Part shown: positions 8,733-16,514 of the stretch, one piece after another
How the letters are laid out: every line of letters starts with the position of its first letter
Position numbering within the stretch: the first letter of the stretch is position 1
Assembly: GCA_964552395.1 (NCBI GenBank)
Contig: CAZKGM010000002.1
Span: 62,001 to 126,000, forward strand
From: JAJDNH01 sp964552395
Lineage (GTDB): Bacteria > Acidobacteriota > Thermoanaerobaculia > Thermoanaerobaculales > Sulfomarinibacteraceae
Direction of reading: 5' to 3'
Length of the DNA stretch: 64,000 nucleotides
Notes under the pieces: generated by a model
Databases searched by the model: none
What the model was told of the DNA's origin: nothing
Seen by the model: the letters and a program-made list of their open reading frames with translations, nothing else
Program-made: the position numbers and the translations under genes

Positions 8733-9761
8733 ATGCGCACGGCGGACTTCGACTACCGGCTGCCCCGGGGACTGGTCGCGCAGCTTCCGCGGCCGCGTGG
8801 AACGACACGCTTGATGGTGCTGGACAGGAGGAACGGCGATCTCCGCCACCGCAGGGTGGCGGAGATCGCATGGCTTCTGTCTGCAGGTGATCTCCTGGTC
8901 TTGAATGACACTCGCGTGATCCCGGCCCGGCTGTGTGCTCGACGACCTACGGGGCGACGGTTTGAGTTCCTGTTGTTGCGTCCGTTGGATTGTGAACGCT
9001 GGGAAGGGCTTCTGAGACCCTCGGCACGGGCGCGAGCTGGCGAGGAGCTCATGCTCGCAGACGGCGGGAGGTTGATCCCGGAGGAGGTCGTCGGGGAGGG
9101 CATGTGGATCGTGCGCTGCATTCCGGCGCTCGGGCTCGACCGCCTCGAGGAGCTGGGAGAGCCGCCGCTGCCGCCCTACATCGAGCGTCCGTGCGGAGCG
9201 ACCCGTGATGACCGGAGCGCCTACCAGACGGTCTATGCAAGCCGCCCGGGCGCGGTCGCAGCGCCGACGGCCGGCTTGCACCTGACGCCCGAGTTGTTTG
9301 AGCAATTGACAGCCAGAGGGGTACGGGTCACGACCATCACTCTGCACGTCGGGCTTGGCACCTTCCGTCCGGTTACAGTCGATGACATCTCACAGCACCG
9401 GATGCACCGGGAGTGGTATCGGATCAGCCCGACCGCGGCTCAAGACGTCAACGTCGCTCTGAGCGCCGGCAGGCGGATCGTCTGCGTCGGCACGACAACG
9501 GTCCGTGCGCTCGAGTCGGGTCTGGCCGAGGGCGAGGGCCGCCTCAGGTCAGGGGATGGTTGGAGCCGTCTCTTCATCACCCCAGGCTACAACTTTCTCG
9601 GTGTCGGGGCACTGATGACGAACTTCCACCTGCCACGGTCGACGTTGCTGATGATGGTGAGCGCGTTGGCGGGCCGCCAACGCATCCTCGAGGCTTATCG
9701 GAACGCCGTGGAGCACAGGTACCGCTTCTTCTCGTACGGTGACGCGATGCTGATCTTGTAG
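8733..9761 (+). CDS. queA: S-adenosylmethionine:tRNA ribosyltransferase-isomerase QueA
   Basis: 342 residues, normal length. QueA transfers and isomerises the ribosyl group of SAM onto 7-aminomethyl-7-deazaguanine in tRNA to give epoxyqueuosine. It begins with FDYRLPRGLVAQLP. Family signatures include LPPYIERP, YASRPGAVAAPTAGLHLT and the C-terminal TNFHLPRSTLLMMVSALAG. The start is set by the family N-terminus and by a -10 element 6 nt upstream. A convergent hairpin separates it from htpX. Other queuosine genes are not in the window. Confidence 0.96.
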   Translation: MRTADFDYRLPRGLVAQLPRPRGTTRLMVLDRRNGDLRHRRVAEIAWLLSAGDLLVLNDTRVIPARLCARRPTGRRFEFLLLRPLDCERWEGLLRPSARARAGEELMLADGGRLIPEEVVGEGMWIVRCIPALGLDRLEELGEPPLPPYIERPCGATRDDRSAYQTVYASRPGAVAAPTAGLHLTPELFEQLTARGVRVTTITLHVGLGTFRPVTVDDISQHRMHREWYRISPTAAQDVNVALSAGRRIVCVGTTTVRALESGLAEGEGRLRSGDGWSRLFITPGYNFLGVGALMTNFHLPRSTLLMMVSALAGRQRILEAYRNAVEHRYRFFSYGDAMLIL

Positions 9762-9780
9762 AGGCCTGGCCGGGCCTCTA
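9759..9780. terminator. Bidirectional terminator-like hairpin between queA and htpX
   Basis: TAGAGGCC (9759-9766) pairs with GGCCTCTA (9773-9780) around a 6-nt loop, beginning in the queA stop codon and ending 2 bp before the htpX stop on the other strand. No long U-tract is present. Confidence 0.55.
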
Positions 9781-9782
9781 CT

Positions 9783-10619
9783 CTACCTCCCCATAGCTTC
9801 GAGACGGCGAATACGCTCCTCCATTGGCGGGTGGGTAGAAAACAGGCGCATGCCGCGGCCGAACGGGTTCGCGATCATCATGTGAGCTGTCGTCGCCTTG
9901 GCCGTACGCATGGGTACCCGCTTTGTGTATGTGCTCAGCTTGCGGAGGGCTGAGGCGAGGCCGTACGGCGAGCCGGCGATCCGGGCGCCGCTTTCGTCGG
10001 CGGCGAACTCGCGAGAGCGCGAGACCGCGAGTTGGATCACCACCGCAGCGATCGGGGCGACGATCAGGAAGAAGAGGCCGCCGAGCCCGCCGCTGCGATT
10101 GTCCCTTCCTCCGTGGCCGCCGAACATCAGAGCCCAGCCGGCCATCCTGGCGAGGACGGTGATGGCGCCGGCAAGGGTTGCCGCCACGGACATGGTCAAG
10201 ATGTCACGGTGCTTGACGTGGGCGAGCTCATGGGCGAGCACGCCCTTGATCTCCTCGTGGTCCATCGTTTGGAGCAGACCCTGGGTGACCGCGACGGCGG
10301 CGTGGGTCGGCCCGCGTCCGGTGGCGAATGCATTCGGTTGTGCCTCGGGAATCAGGTAGACGCGCGGCATCGGCAGGCCGGCACTGGCTGTCAGCTCATG
10401 GAGAATGGAGTACAGCTGTGGCGCCTCGGTCTCCGAGACTGGTTGCGCCCGGTGAGCGGCAAGGGCAATCTTGTCAGAGAAGAACCAGCTGGCAAAGTTG
10501 AGTGCGATAGCTATCAGGAGCGCGATCTGGAGTCCGATCGTGCCGCTGAGAGCTTCCCCTGCCCACAGCAGAATCCCGGTCAAGGCGCCGAGCAGGAAGA
10601 CGGTCTTGATTGTGTTCAT
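9783..10619 (-). CDS. htpX: Membrane zinc metalloprotease HtpX (M48)
   Basis: 278 residues from ATG 10619. HtpX degrades damaged inner-membrane proteins. Two N-terminal TM segments (TVFLLGALTGILLWAG and a second helix) precede the cytosolic protease domain with the HEXXH zinc site HELAHVKH. The third ligand glutamate is in SREFAADESGARIAG. Two more TM segments follow the HEXXH motif, and the C-terminal LFSTHPPMEERIRRLE is diagnostic. The frame is open to 10661, but ATG 10619 has a good GGAGGT Shine-Dalgarno site and matches the family N-terminus. A small membrane protein gene lies 63 bp upstream on the same strand. Confidence 0.95.
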   Translation of the reverse strand: MNTIKTVFLLGALTGILLWAGEALSGTIGLQIALLIAIALNFASWFFSDKIALAAHRAQPVSETEAPQLYSILHELTASAGLPMPRVYLIPEAQPNAFATGRGPTHAAVAVTQGLLQTMDHEEIKGVLAHELAHVKHRDILTMSVAATLAGAITVLARMAGWALMFGGHGGRDNRSGGLGGLFFLIVAPIAAVVIQLAVSRSREFAADESGARIAGSPYGLASALRKLSTYTKRVPMRTAKATTAHMMIANPFGRGMRLFSTHPPMEERIRRLEAMGR

Positions 10620-10682
10620 GCGATGACCTCCAACACGAGTCGTTCCCTGCTGCGTACTCAACGGGTTCGGCGGCCGACTGTT

Positions 10683-10841
10683 TCAACCGGCGCCAGCGAG
10701 CGCGAGAATGAGGACAGCTACGATGAGGACGAGAATGACAACGCCAACACCCGCGAGCATCAGCTCCAGCGGAGTGTAGCGCCCCTTTCCGCGACGCGGC
10801 CTCCGTTTCGGTTTTCTGGCGCGAACCCTCTTGTGAGCCAT
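10683..10841 (-). CDS. 52-residue basic single-TM protein upstream of htpX
   Basis: A short ORF read directly from the minus strand. The first 21 residues are highly basic (MAHKRVRARKPKRRPRRG), followed by TPLELMLA and a long hydrophobic helix of V, I, L and A (about residues 28-49). ATG 10841 is preceded by GGAGGGGG at good spacing, and a TAGAAT -10 lies at 10885-10880. The positive-inside rule predicts a cytoplasmic N-terminus. It lies 63 bp before htpX and could be cotranscribed with it. I do not recognise a family; the ribosome site and composition argue that it is real. Confidence 0.6.
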   Translation of the reverse strand: MAHKRVRARKPKRRPRRGKGRYTPLELMLAGVGVVILVLIVAVLILALAGAG

Positions 10842-10986
10842 CGAACCCCCTCCATGCCTTCCGGCGCGGGCTCGATTGAATTCTACCCCAGTGGCAGGCG
10901 GCCAGGCTCGAATCCCCGTGTCCGAGCCGGCCTTGATTGGTGGGTCAAAATGTGGTGATATGTGTAGATAGGATTGTTAGGTAAGA

Positions 10987-11004
10987 GACGGCCATATGGC
11001 CGTC
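10987..11004. repeat. Perfect 18-bp palindrome, candidate operator
   Basis: GACGGCCAT followed directly by ATGGCCGTC. The absence of a loop favours a protein-binding site over an RNA hairpin. It is 178 bp upstream of the operon start at 11182. Confidence 0.45.
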
Positions 11005-11145
11005 CGAACAAGGTGGGAGCCCATCCGGTCCGCGCAGAAAGGATTGCGACCTCGCTGAGAATGAAACGGGGAAACGGACCGTTTGGAACATCACATCTGT
11101 GTACCATGCAACTCCGGTGCCGGAATTCGTCCCCTGGAATATCAC

Positions 11146-11175
11146 TTGTTCAACGTCCGTATGGCACGGTAGGAT
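11146..11175 (+). promoter_or_regulatory. Promoter of the SPFH/zinc-ribbon operon
   Basis: TTGTTC at 11146-11151 and TAGGAT at 11170-11175 are separated by 18 nt; the TAGGAT is preceded by GG. GTG 11182 follows exactly 6 nt later, so the transcript could be leaderless. This is one of few cases here with a plausible -35. Confidence 0.55.
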
Positions 11176-11181
11176 GTCAGA

Positions 11182-11733
11182 GTGGCCGATTCCGGGAACA
11201 AGGAGGTTGTCATGAACGAGGGAGTGGAACGTGCCCGCGAGCGCAGGAACGTTCTCGAACGGCTGACGGCGAAGATCCCAGGGCTGCGGGGCTATCTCGA
11301 ACGCGAGACCAGGCGTGAAGTCGACAAGATGGAGCGAGACTGGATCGCCGGTCGCCTGGACCGTGCCAGGCATGCGCTGCAGGGCCATGTTCGTGACTGG
11401 GCTCGTGCCGGGAACCTGGCCAACCTCGATCTTGCGTCAAGCCTCGACAAGCTCCTCGACCGCTTCGCCAACCGCGTCCGCCATGCGGACTACGGGTACA
11501 CCGGGTTTTTCGATGCCGCAAAGATCTACGAAGACGAGTTGGACCGCCTTTACGAGTTCGACCTCGGCCTGATCGACACGGTAGAGGATGTGTCGGCACG
11601 GATCGAGACCTTGCCCGGAACGGCTACCGAGCCAGCTCTTCGCAGCCTGCTCGAGGCGGTGGAGGAGGCCGACCGGGCCTTCGACCGCCGCGCGACGATC
11701 TTCGAAGACGTGACCCAGAAGGGAGACCGGTGA
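11182..11733 (+). CDS. Helical protein of unknown function, first gene of the SPFH/zinc-ribbon operon
   Basis: 183 residues from GTG 11182, or 173 from the in-frame ATG 11212. No known family recognised. It is predominantly charged and helical with no TM or signal; the segment HADYGYTGFFDAAKIYEDELDRLYEFD (split by loops) is the most distinctive. Two starts compete: GTG 11182 lies 6 nt after a TAGGAT -10, while ATG 11212 has an excellent AAGGAGG site 5 nt upstream. The stop overlaps the ATG of the SPFH gene (TGATG), so translation is probably coupled. Confidence 0.65.
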   Translation: MADSGNKEVVMNEGVERARERRNVLERLTAKIPGLRGYLERETRREVDKMERDWIAGRLDRARHALQGHVRDWARAGNLANLDLASSLDKLLDRFANRVRHADYGYTGFFDAAKIYEDELDRLYEFDLGLIDTVEDVSARIETLPGTATEPALRSLLEAVEEADRAFDRRATIFEDVTQKGDR

Positions 11734-12830
11734 TGGCACAGACGCTTGAGGTGATCGAGCATTTCGATCCAAGCGGAGAGGAGATGGTCTACCGCTACCC
11801 ACCGGAGGGGAGCGCGGAGATCAAGCTGGGCGCCCAGCTGGTAGTCCACGAGGCTCAAGAGGCTGTGCTCTACAGAGACGGTCGTGCACTTGACGTTTTC
11901 GGGCCCGGCCGGCACACACTCGTCACGCAGAACATCCCTCTCTTGACCAAGGTGCTGGCGCTGCCCTTCGGCGGCACGAGCCCGTTCCGTGTCGCGGTGG
12001 TGTTCGTCAACAAACGCACCTTCCTCGATCAGAAGTGGGGTACCCGTGAGCCAGTGGTATTCAGGGACACCGAGCTGGGGATGGTGCGGTTGCGGGCTTT
12101 CGGCAACTACGCCTACCGGGTCGCGGACACTCAGCTGTTCGTCAACGCGGTGGTGGGTTCTCAGGGAGTCTTCGAGACCGACCGCCTGAAGGACTTCTAC
12201 CGTGACGTGATCGTGTCCCGTCTCAACGACCTGCTGGGCGAGACTCTCAAGACGATCTTCGACCTGCCCCGTTTCTACGACGAGATCGGGGCGGCTGCCA
12301 AGGCCAGACTGGCCGAAGACTTCACCAAGTACGGGGTCGACCTCACGGACTTCTACGTCAACTCTATTACACCACCGGACGAGGTCCAGCAGAAGATCGA
12401 CGAGCGTGGTGCGATGGGGGCGATCGGGGACATGGGCAAGTACATGCAGTTCAAGGCCGCACAGGCAGTCGAGGAAGCTGCGCAAGGCACCGGCGGGGAA
12501 GGTGGCACGGCCAGCGCCGGCATGGGCCTCGGCCTCGGGGCGGGTTTCGGCGCCATGATGCCCGGGATGATCTCGCAGGCGATGCAGCAGGCGCAGCAGG
12601 GTGGGGGAGGAGGCGCACCCGCATCGCCGGCGGTGACGGGAGCTGCCGGTGGAGGGGCACAGGCAGCGGCGGCGTTCTGTCCGGAGTGCGGCAAGCCGGT
12701 GCCCGCCGGCGCCAAGTTCTGCCCCGGTTGCGGCCACAAGCTTGGCGGTTCGACGTGCGGCAAGTGCGGCGAGGTCGTTCCAGAAGGATCGGCATTCTGT
12801 CCCAACTGTGGAGCGAAGCAGGAGGGTTGA
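11733..12830 (+). CDS. SPFH-domain protein with C-terminal double zinc ribbon (YdjI-like)
   Basis: 365 residues. SPFH/band-7 proteins form membrane-associated oligomers. Residues about 20-245 are the SPFH domain (LVVHEAQEAVLYRDGRALDVFGPGRHTL and the following strands). A glycine/methionine/alanine-rich linker runs to about 310. Two treble-clef zinc ribbons close the protein: FCPECGKPVPAGAKFCPGCG and CGKCGEVVPEGSAFCPNCG. ATG 11733 is chosen; GTG 11730 is possible. The family relates to Bacillus YdjI and is often labelled virion core protein by annotation transfer. The linked genes also encode zinc ribbons, pointing to a shared complex. Confidence 0.85.
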   Translation: MAQTLEVIEHFDPSGEEMVYRYPPEGSAEIKLGAQLVVHEAQEAVLYRDGRALDVFGPGRHTLVTQNIPLLTKVLALPFGGTSPFRVAVVFVNKRTFLDQKWGTREPVVFRDTELGMVRLRAFGNYAYRVADTQLFVNAVVGSQGVFETDRLKDFYRDVIVSRLNDLLGETLKTIFDLPRFYDEIGAAAKARLAEDFTKYGVDLTDFYVNSITPPDEVQQKIDERGAMGAIGDMGKYMQFKAAQAVEEAAQGTGGEGGTASAGMGLGLGAGFGAMMPGMISQAMQQAQQGGGGGAPASPAVTGAAGGGAQAAAAFCPECGKPVPAGAKFCPGCGHKLGGSTCGKCGEVVPEGSAFCPNCGAKQEG

Positions 12831-12833
12831 TAC

Positions 12834-13586
12834 GTGCAGGTAAGCTGCACGCAGTGCGGCGCCTCCGTGGAGGTCGCGGCCGATGCGCGGCTTGTAGAGT
12901 GCCCTTTCTGCTCCACCGCTCTGGTTGTGGACGGCGAAGGCGTTCTCTTCCGCGAGGCGATGCGTCCGACCGTCAAGGTCGCCGACGTGCCCTCGCACCT
13001 TCGGAGGTTCCTCGCTGGCGATCAGACCGTTTCGGGCCTGGACCGACAGGCGCAGCTCGGAGAGCCGGAGCTCGTCTTCTTCCCATTCTGGGCGTTTACC
13101 GTTGGTGAGGGGGACGATGAGAGGACGGAGCTGATGCCCGCCGCACCGTCTAGCCTGCAGGGGCTCCACGGGCTACAGCTTCCCGCCGGCGAGACCTTCC
13201 CGGTAGCCGCCCAGATGGCGGAGATCGCTCCCGTTCTCGAGCCGGAGGTGCCGGCCACCACAGCCCGAGAGTGGTTGCACCAACGGAGCGGGTCTGACCT
13301 CGCAGTCCGGCGGACCGTGCTCTACCACCTTCCGCTGTACCGCGTGACCTACTCCTGGAAGGGGCGCGCTTACCATGCAGCCGTGGACGGTGTCAGCGGT
13401 CGTGTCTTTCCGGCCGACTACCCGGCAAAGGCCGAAGCGCCGTTCGTCCTCGTCACTGTCGTCGCCATCCTCGTCTTCGGCATCGAGGGTCTTATCGTCG
13501 GCGATCTCCTGGTCAAGGCTCTTCTCTATTTGGCGTCCGCAGTGCCCCTGGTCGGTGTCGCATGGCTCGTGAGCCGCAAGGTATGA
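12834..13586 (+). CDS. Zinc-ribbon protein with C-terminal membrane anchor (operon paralogue A)
   Basis: 250 residues from GTG 12834, 3 bp after the SPFH stop. An N-terminal zinc ribbon (CTQCGASVEV then CPFC) precedes a soluble domain. Its end holds a LYHLPLYRVTYSWKGRAYHAAVDG stretch that aligns by eye with LYPLWVFRYSFRGRTYQVLVDA in the next gene. FFPFWAF appears earlier and has a counterpart in AWFPFVRL. Two C-terminal TM helices follow (FVLVTVVAILVFGIEGLIV and LLYLASAVPLVGVAWLV). Function unknown; probably a membrane-anchored partner of the SPFH protein. The stop overlaps the next ATG by four bases. Confidence 0.75.
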   Translation: MQVSCTQCGASVEVAADARLVECPFCSTALVVDGEGVLFREAMRPTVKVADVPSHLRRFLAGDQTVSGLDRQAQLGEPELVFFPFWAFTVGEGDDERTELMPAAPSSLQGLHGLQLPAGETFPVAAQMAEIAPVLEPEVPATTAREWLHQRSGSDLAVRRTVLYHLPLYRVTYSWKGRAYHAAVDGVSGRVFPADYPAKAEAPFVLVTVVAILVFGIEGLIVGDLLVKALLYLASAVPLVGVAWLVSRKV

Positions 13587-14659
13587 GCAATCAGCCACCC
13601 ATACCAGCGGATGGTGGAGCCGGCCGGAGCCAGACAGGGGCGCGGGTATTGCGTGGTCTGACCTGTCCCTCGTGCGGAGGAACACTCGACGTCAGAGAGG
13701 GTTGGACGACGCTCTCCTGTCGTTACTGCAAGACTCCTCTCGCCGTTGTCGGCGAGCGCGGTGTGCTGCGATTGATGGTTCTCGACAGCGTTGGCCAGGA
13801 TGCGGCGAGCGCCGTGGTTCGGCGGTGGTTCCGCTCCGGTATCCGCAAGGCGCCGGCACTGCGTCGCGAAGCCAGGTTCGAAGAGGCGTTTCTCGCCTGG
13901 TTCCCATTCGTCCGCCTGCGATTCGACTTGGTCGGATGGATTCTCGGAGTCAACATCCGGCGTGAGAAGCGTGGCAATCGCTGGGTAGAAGTGGAACGAC
14001 CAGTCGAGCTCCAGATCGAGCGCACCGTGGATCGAACTTACCCGGCGGCGGAGATGGCCGAGTTCGGCGTTCATCGCGTCGATCTCGGGGGTGATGAGCT
14101 CGTTCCCTTGGATGAAGAGGCATTGCGGCGCCGCGGGATGGTGTTCCGCCCCAATCTGGCGCCGGCGGAGGTAGCGCGGAAGCTCGCCGAGGGGGCCCTG
14201 GCCAAGATTCAGCGGGCGAGCGCCCCGGATCGTACGACATTCTCCTGGTTGTCCTCGATACGACGTCGCACGACCGTGGTTCTATACCCGCTCTGGGTGT
14301 TTCGCTACAGCTTTCGAGGACGCACATACCAGGTACTGGTCGATGCCCAGGACGGAAGTCTGGCCTATGGGAAGGCGCCGGGGAATCACCTGTATCGGGC
14401 GACGACCCTGGTGGCTGCCACCGCCGGTGCCTGCTTCGTCGGCACCAGCCTGCTGCAACACCTCAACTGGGTACTGCGGGGACACAACTCGCTGGTTGCA
14501 TTCGGAGCGATTGCCCTCGTACTGGCTGGGCTGGTTCGCTGGGGCTATAGCCAGTTCCGACACGGCGGTATTGTCGAGGAGGGGGCAGGAAGGGCTCCGG
14601 AGGAGCGTAGCCAGGACCTGCCACAGGTCCTGAAGTCAGCGATGGAGCGGCTGCAATGA
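13583..14659 (+). CDS. Zinc-ribbon protein with C-terminal membrane anchor (operon paralogue B)
   Basis: 358 residues from ATG 13583 (the frame is open to 13562, but 13583 overlaps the previous stop as ATGA). A zinc ribbon is at residues about 30-55 (CPSCGGTLDV and CRYC). The middle domain shares the WFPF and RYSFRGRTYQVLVDA-type strands with the preceding protein, indicating duplication. Two hydrophobic segments occur near the C-terminus (ATTLVAATAGACFVGTSLL and LVAFGAIALVLAGLVRWG). Function unknown. The stop overlaps the next start by four bases. Confidence 0.75.
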   Translation: MSNQPPIPADGGAGRSQTGARVLRGLTCPSCGGTLDVREGWTTLSCRYCKTPLAVVGERGVLRLMVLDSVGQDAASAVVRRWFRSGIRKAPALRREARFEEAFLAWFPFVRLRFDLVGWILGVNIRREKRGNRWVEVERPVELQIERTVDRTYPAAEMAEFGVHRVDLGGDELVPLDEEALRRRGMVFRPNLAPAEVARKLAEGALAKIQRASAPDRTTFSWLSSIRRRTTVVLYPLWVFRYSFRGRTYQVLVDAQDGSLAYGKAPGNHLYRATTLVAATAGACFVGTSLLQHLNWVLRGHNSLVAFGAIALVLAGLVRWGYSQFRHGGIVEEGAGRAPEERSQDLPQVLKSAMERLQ

Positions 14660-15249
14660 GCGTGCGGCTGGTCTCGTTGGACTGCCCGAGCTGCGGTTCG
14701 GCCATGCGCGCCCGCGAGAGCGATACCCTGTTCATCTGCGATCACTGCGGGAGTGGGGCGGTTCTGGGAAGCAGCGGCCTCGAGACGGTGGAGGCCGCGG
14801 GTCTCCTGCCGGTTCCAGGGCGGCAGGCCGAGTTGTGGCTGCCGGGTTGGATGATCGACGCCGAGGTTGAGGTGTCGGATAGAGTTCGTGTCGGATCCCG
14901 GAGCACGCCAGGCTGGAAGGCTCCGAGAACCTACGTGATTCCTGCCTTCGACCTGTCACTTCAGGACGCAACCCGGCTCGCGCTGGCGCTGAGCGCGGCG
15001 GCCGGCGCTACCGGCCGGGTGCCTCACGAGCCGGTGACTGGCGGGCGACTCCATCTGTCCGACGCGCTGGCCCTCATCCGTCACCTCGTCATCGGTGACG
15101 AGGTCCGCCGTGCCGACCTTCTGGCCTCCGTCAAGGTCGAGGTGAAGGAGAGCTCCCACCGTCTCGTAGCGCTTCCGTTCGCGAAGGTGAAGGAACGTCT
15201 GCATTGCGCCGTTACCGGGATCACGGTCTCCCTGCCTCCGGCCCCTTGA
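14656..15249 (+). CDS. Zinc-ribbon protein, last gene of the SPFH operon
   Basis: 197 residues. Begins with a zinc ribbon (CPSCGSAMRA and CDHCGSG, residues about 10-33). No TM segment is evident. A following beta-rich stretch contains ELWLPGWMIDAEVEV and KAPRTYVIPAFDL. It shares the ribbon and the W/P-F strand style of the two upstream proteins but lacks their membrane anchor. Family not recognised; probably the soluble member of the same complex. Confidence 0.7.
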   Translation: MSVRLVSLDCPSCGSAMRARESDTLFICDHCGSGAVLGSSGLETVEAAGLLPVPGRQAELWLPGWMIDAEVEVSDRVRVGSRSTPGWKAPRTYVIPAFDLSLQDATRLALALSAAAGATGRVPHEPVTGGRLHLSDALALIRHLVIGDEVRRADLLASVKVEVKESSHRLVALPFAKVKERLHCAVTGITVSLPPAP

Positions 15250-15251
15250 CC

Positions 15252-15268
15252 GAAGTTCGTGGAACTTC
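15252..15268. terminator. Inverted repeat just after the SPFH operon
   Basis: GAAGTTC (15252-15258), loop GTG, GAACTTC (15262-15268), then TT. It starts 3 nt after the stop. It could be a weak terminator, or an operator for the next gene since the stem is only 7 bp. Confidence 0.4.
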
Positions 15269-15333
15269 TTGGGCACGAGGGCGTCGAACTGTGCAGCTCG
15301 CAGTGGTGATGTGAGCGAAGGGAGGCCCGGACA

Positions 15334-16188
15334 ATGCGACACACTCAGTTCTTCGGTTCGGTTGTTGGAACAGGTCTTTTCATCATCGGCCTTGCCGGTT
15401 CGCTGGCAGCATCGACGGTGCCCGGCTTCGAGGTCGAGGTCCTGGTGGGCGGCGTACCACGGCCCGAGTATTCCGCCCGCCGGGCCACCTACATCGAGGC
15501 CGAGCACGGCCGGGAGTACTCGGTCCGGCTCACAAACCGCACGAACGGAAGGGTGGCCGTGGCGCTCGCAGTCGACGGGCTCAACACGATCGACGCACGT
15601 ACATCATCCGTTCGAAGGGCGGCCAAATGGGTGCTCGGCCCGTTCGAGACAATCACGATCGACGGCTGGCAGATCAGCTCGCGCACGGCGCGGCGATTCT
15701 ACTTCACGTCCGAGGACAGGTCGTACGGGGCCTGGCTTGGGAAGACCGCAAACCTAGGCGTGATTGAGGCCGTCGTTTTCCGTGAGCGGGCGCCGCAGCC
15801 GATCGCGAGGCGTTGGCACAGCGGTTGTGACAGACGCCAGCAGGAGGCGGCCGGTCGTGCCGCACCACGTCCTCCTGCAGCTCGAGGTGAAGCGAGCGGA
15901 GCGCTGGGCCAGACCCGCAGCGGGAAGTCCCTGAAATCGAGCAGGCTCCCGGATGACCTGGCAGCGACCGGGATCGGGCGCCGTACCGACAACCCGGTCC
16001 GTCGGATCGAGTTCGAGGCCGAGGCGAGCCCGATAGGGCATGTTCGCCTGCGCTACGAGTACCGCCAGCAGCTCGTCGAACTGGGTGTCCTTCCAGACGT
16101 GAGCCGGTCGTCGGACCTTGCTCGCCGCGAGCACTCCCGCGGCTTCACCGATATGGAGTTCGCCCCTGATCCATTCGAGCGGCGTTGA
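15334..16188 (+). CDS. Secreted protein of unknown function
   Basis: 284 residues. Signal peptide at residues 1-26 (FGSVVGTGLFIIGLAGSLAAS). The mature N-terminal half is beta-rich, with REYSVRLTNRTNGRVAVALAVDGLN and SEDRSYGAWLGKTANLGVIEAVVF. The C-terminal 120 residues are basic and low in hydrophobicity, ending in DMEFAPDPFERR. No family assigned. A GGGAGG Shine-Dalgarno site precedes the ATG. It may be a separate unit or read through from the SPFH operon 85 bp upstream. Confidence 0.6.
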   Translation: MRHTQFFGSVVGTGLFIIGLAGSLAASTVPGFEVEVLVGGVPRPEYSARRATYIEAEHGREYSVRLTNRTNGRVAVALAVDGLNTIDARTSSVRRAAKWVLGPFETITIDGWQISSRTARRFYFTSEDRSYGAWLGKTANLGVIEAVVFRERAPQPIARRWHSGCDRRQQEAAGRAAPRPPAARGEASGALGQTRSGKSLKSSRLPDDLAATGIGRRTDNPVRRIEFEAEASPIGHVRLRYEYRQQLVELGVLPDVSRSSDLARREHSRGFTDMEFAPDPFERR

Positions 16189-16514
16189 CTCGCATCCCTT
16201 GCAGCAGCGTGCAGCGAAGCGCGCGAGGTGGCGGTCATGGTGGAGTGCTCTGTCCTGGCACACGCCTTGCTTCTTTAGACTCCAGGGAGGCCAGAGAGGT
16301 CGATGACATCAGCCCCGAACGCAATAGAACACGATACCCGCCGGGAGCGGGTACCGTCCCTGATTGAGGACGGCCTGACCTCGCTGAGTTACACTTCTGA
16401 AGGGCGAGGCTCCCCCGCGACGAGGTGTACGGCGCTTCCCGGCTTTGAGGCGACGACTTGGGGAACAGGAGCCGGCCGTTGCAGCGTTCCCCATGAGTGG
16501 GAAGGGAACAGACC
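16189..16514. other. 326-bp gap with a candidate promoter
   Basis: No gene seen. TACACT at 16390-16395 is a good -10 candidate for the downstream FecR-like gene, giving a leader of about 113 nt. A small GC hairpin (CCCGC/GCGGG) lies near 16337-16351. The rest shows no repeat or RNA-gene signature. Confidence 0.4.

Larger units (their letters stand above)
10842..11181. other. 340-bp intergenic region with palindromes and divergent promoters
   Basis: No convincing gene. It holds the TAGAAT -10 for the minus-strand small protein (10885-10880), an 18-bp perfect palindrome (10987-11004), a 13-bp palindrome (AAACGG-A-CCGTTT, 11072-11084) and the TAGGAT promoter of the plus-strand operon (11170-11175). 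It is visibly more AT-rich than its surroundings in places (for example 10935-10985), as expected for a regulatory region. Confidence 0.6.

Noticed and set aside
11550..13169. 539-codon minus-strand ORF across the SPFH operon
   Set aside because: GC-driven antisense frame with no domain, promoter or ribosome site; the plus strand has clear zinc-ribbon and SPFH motifs.
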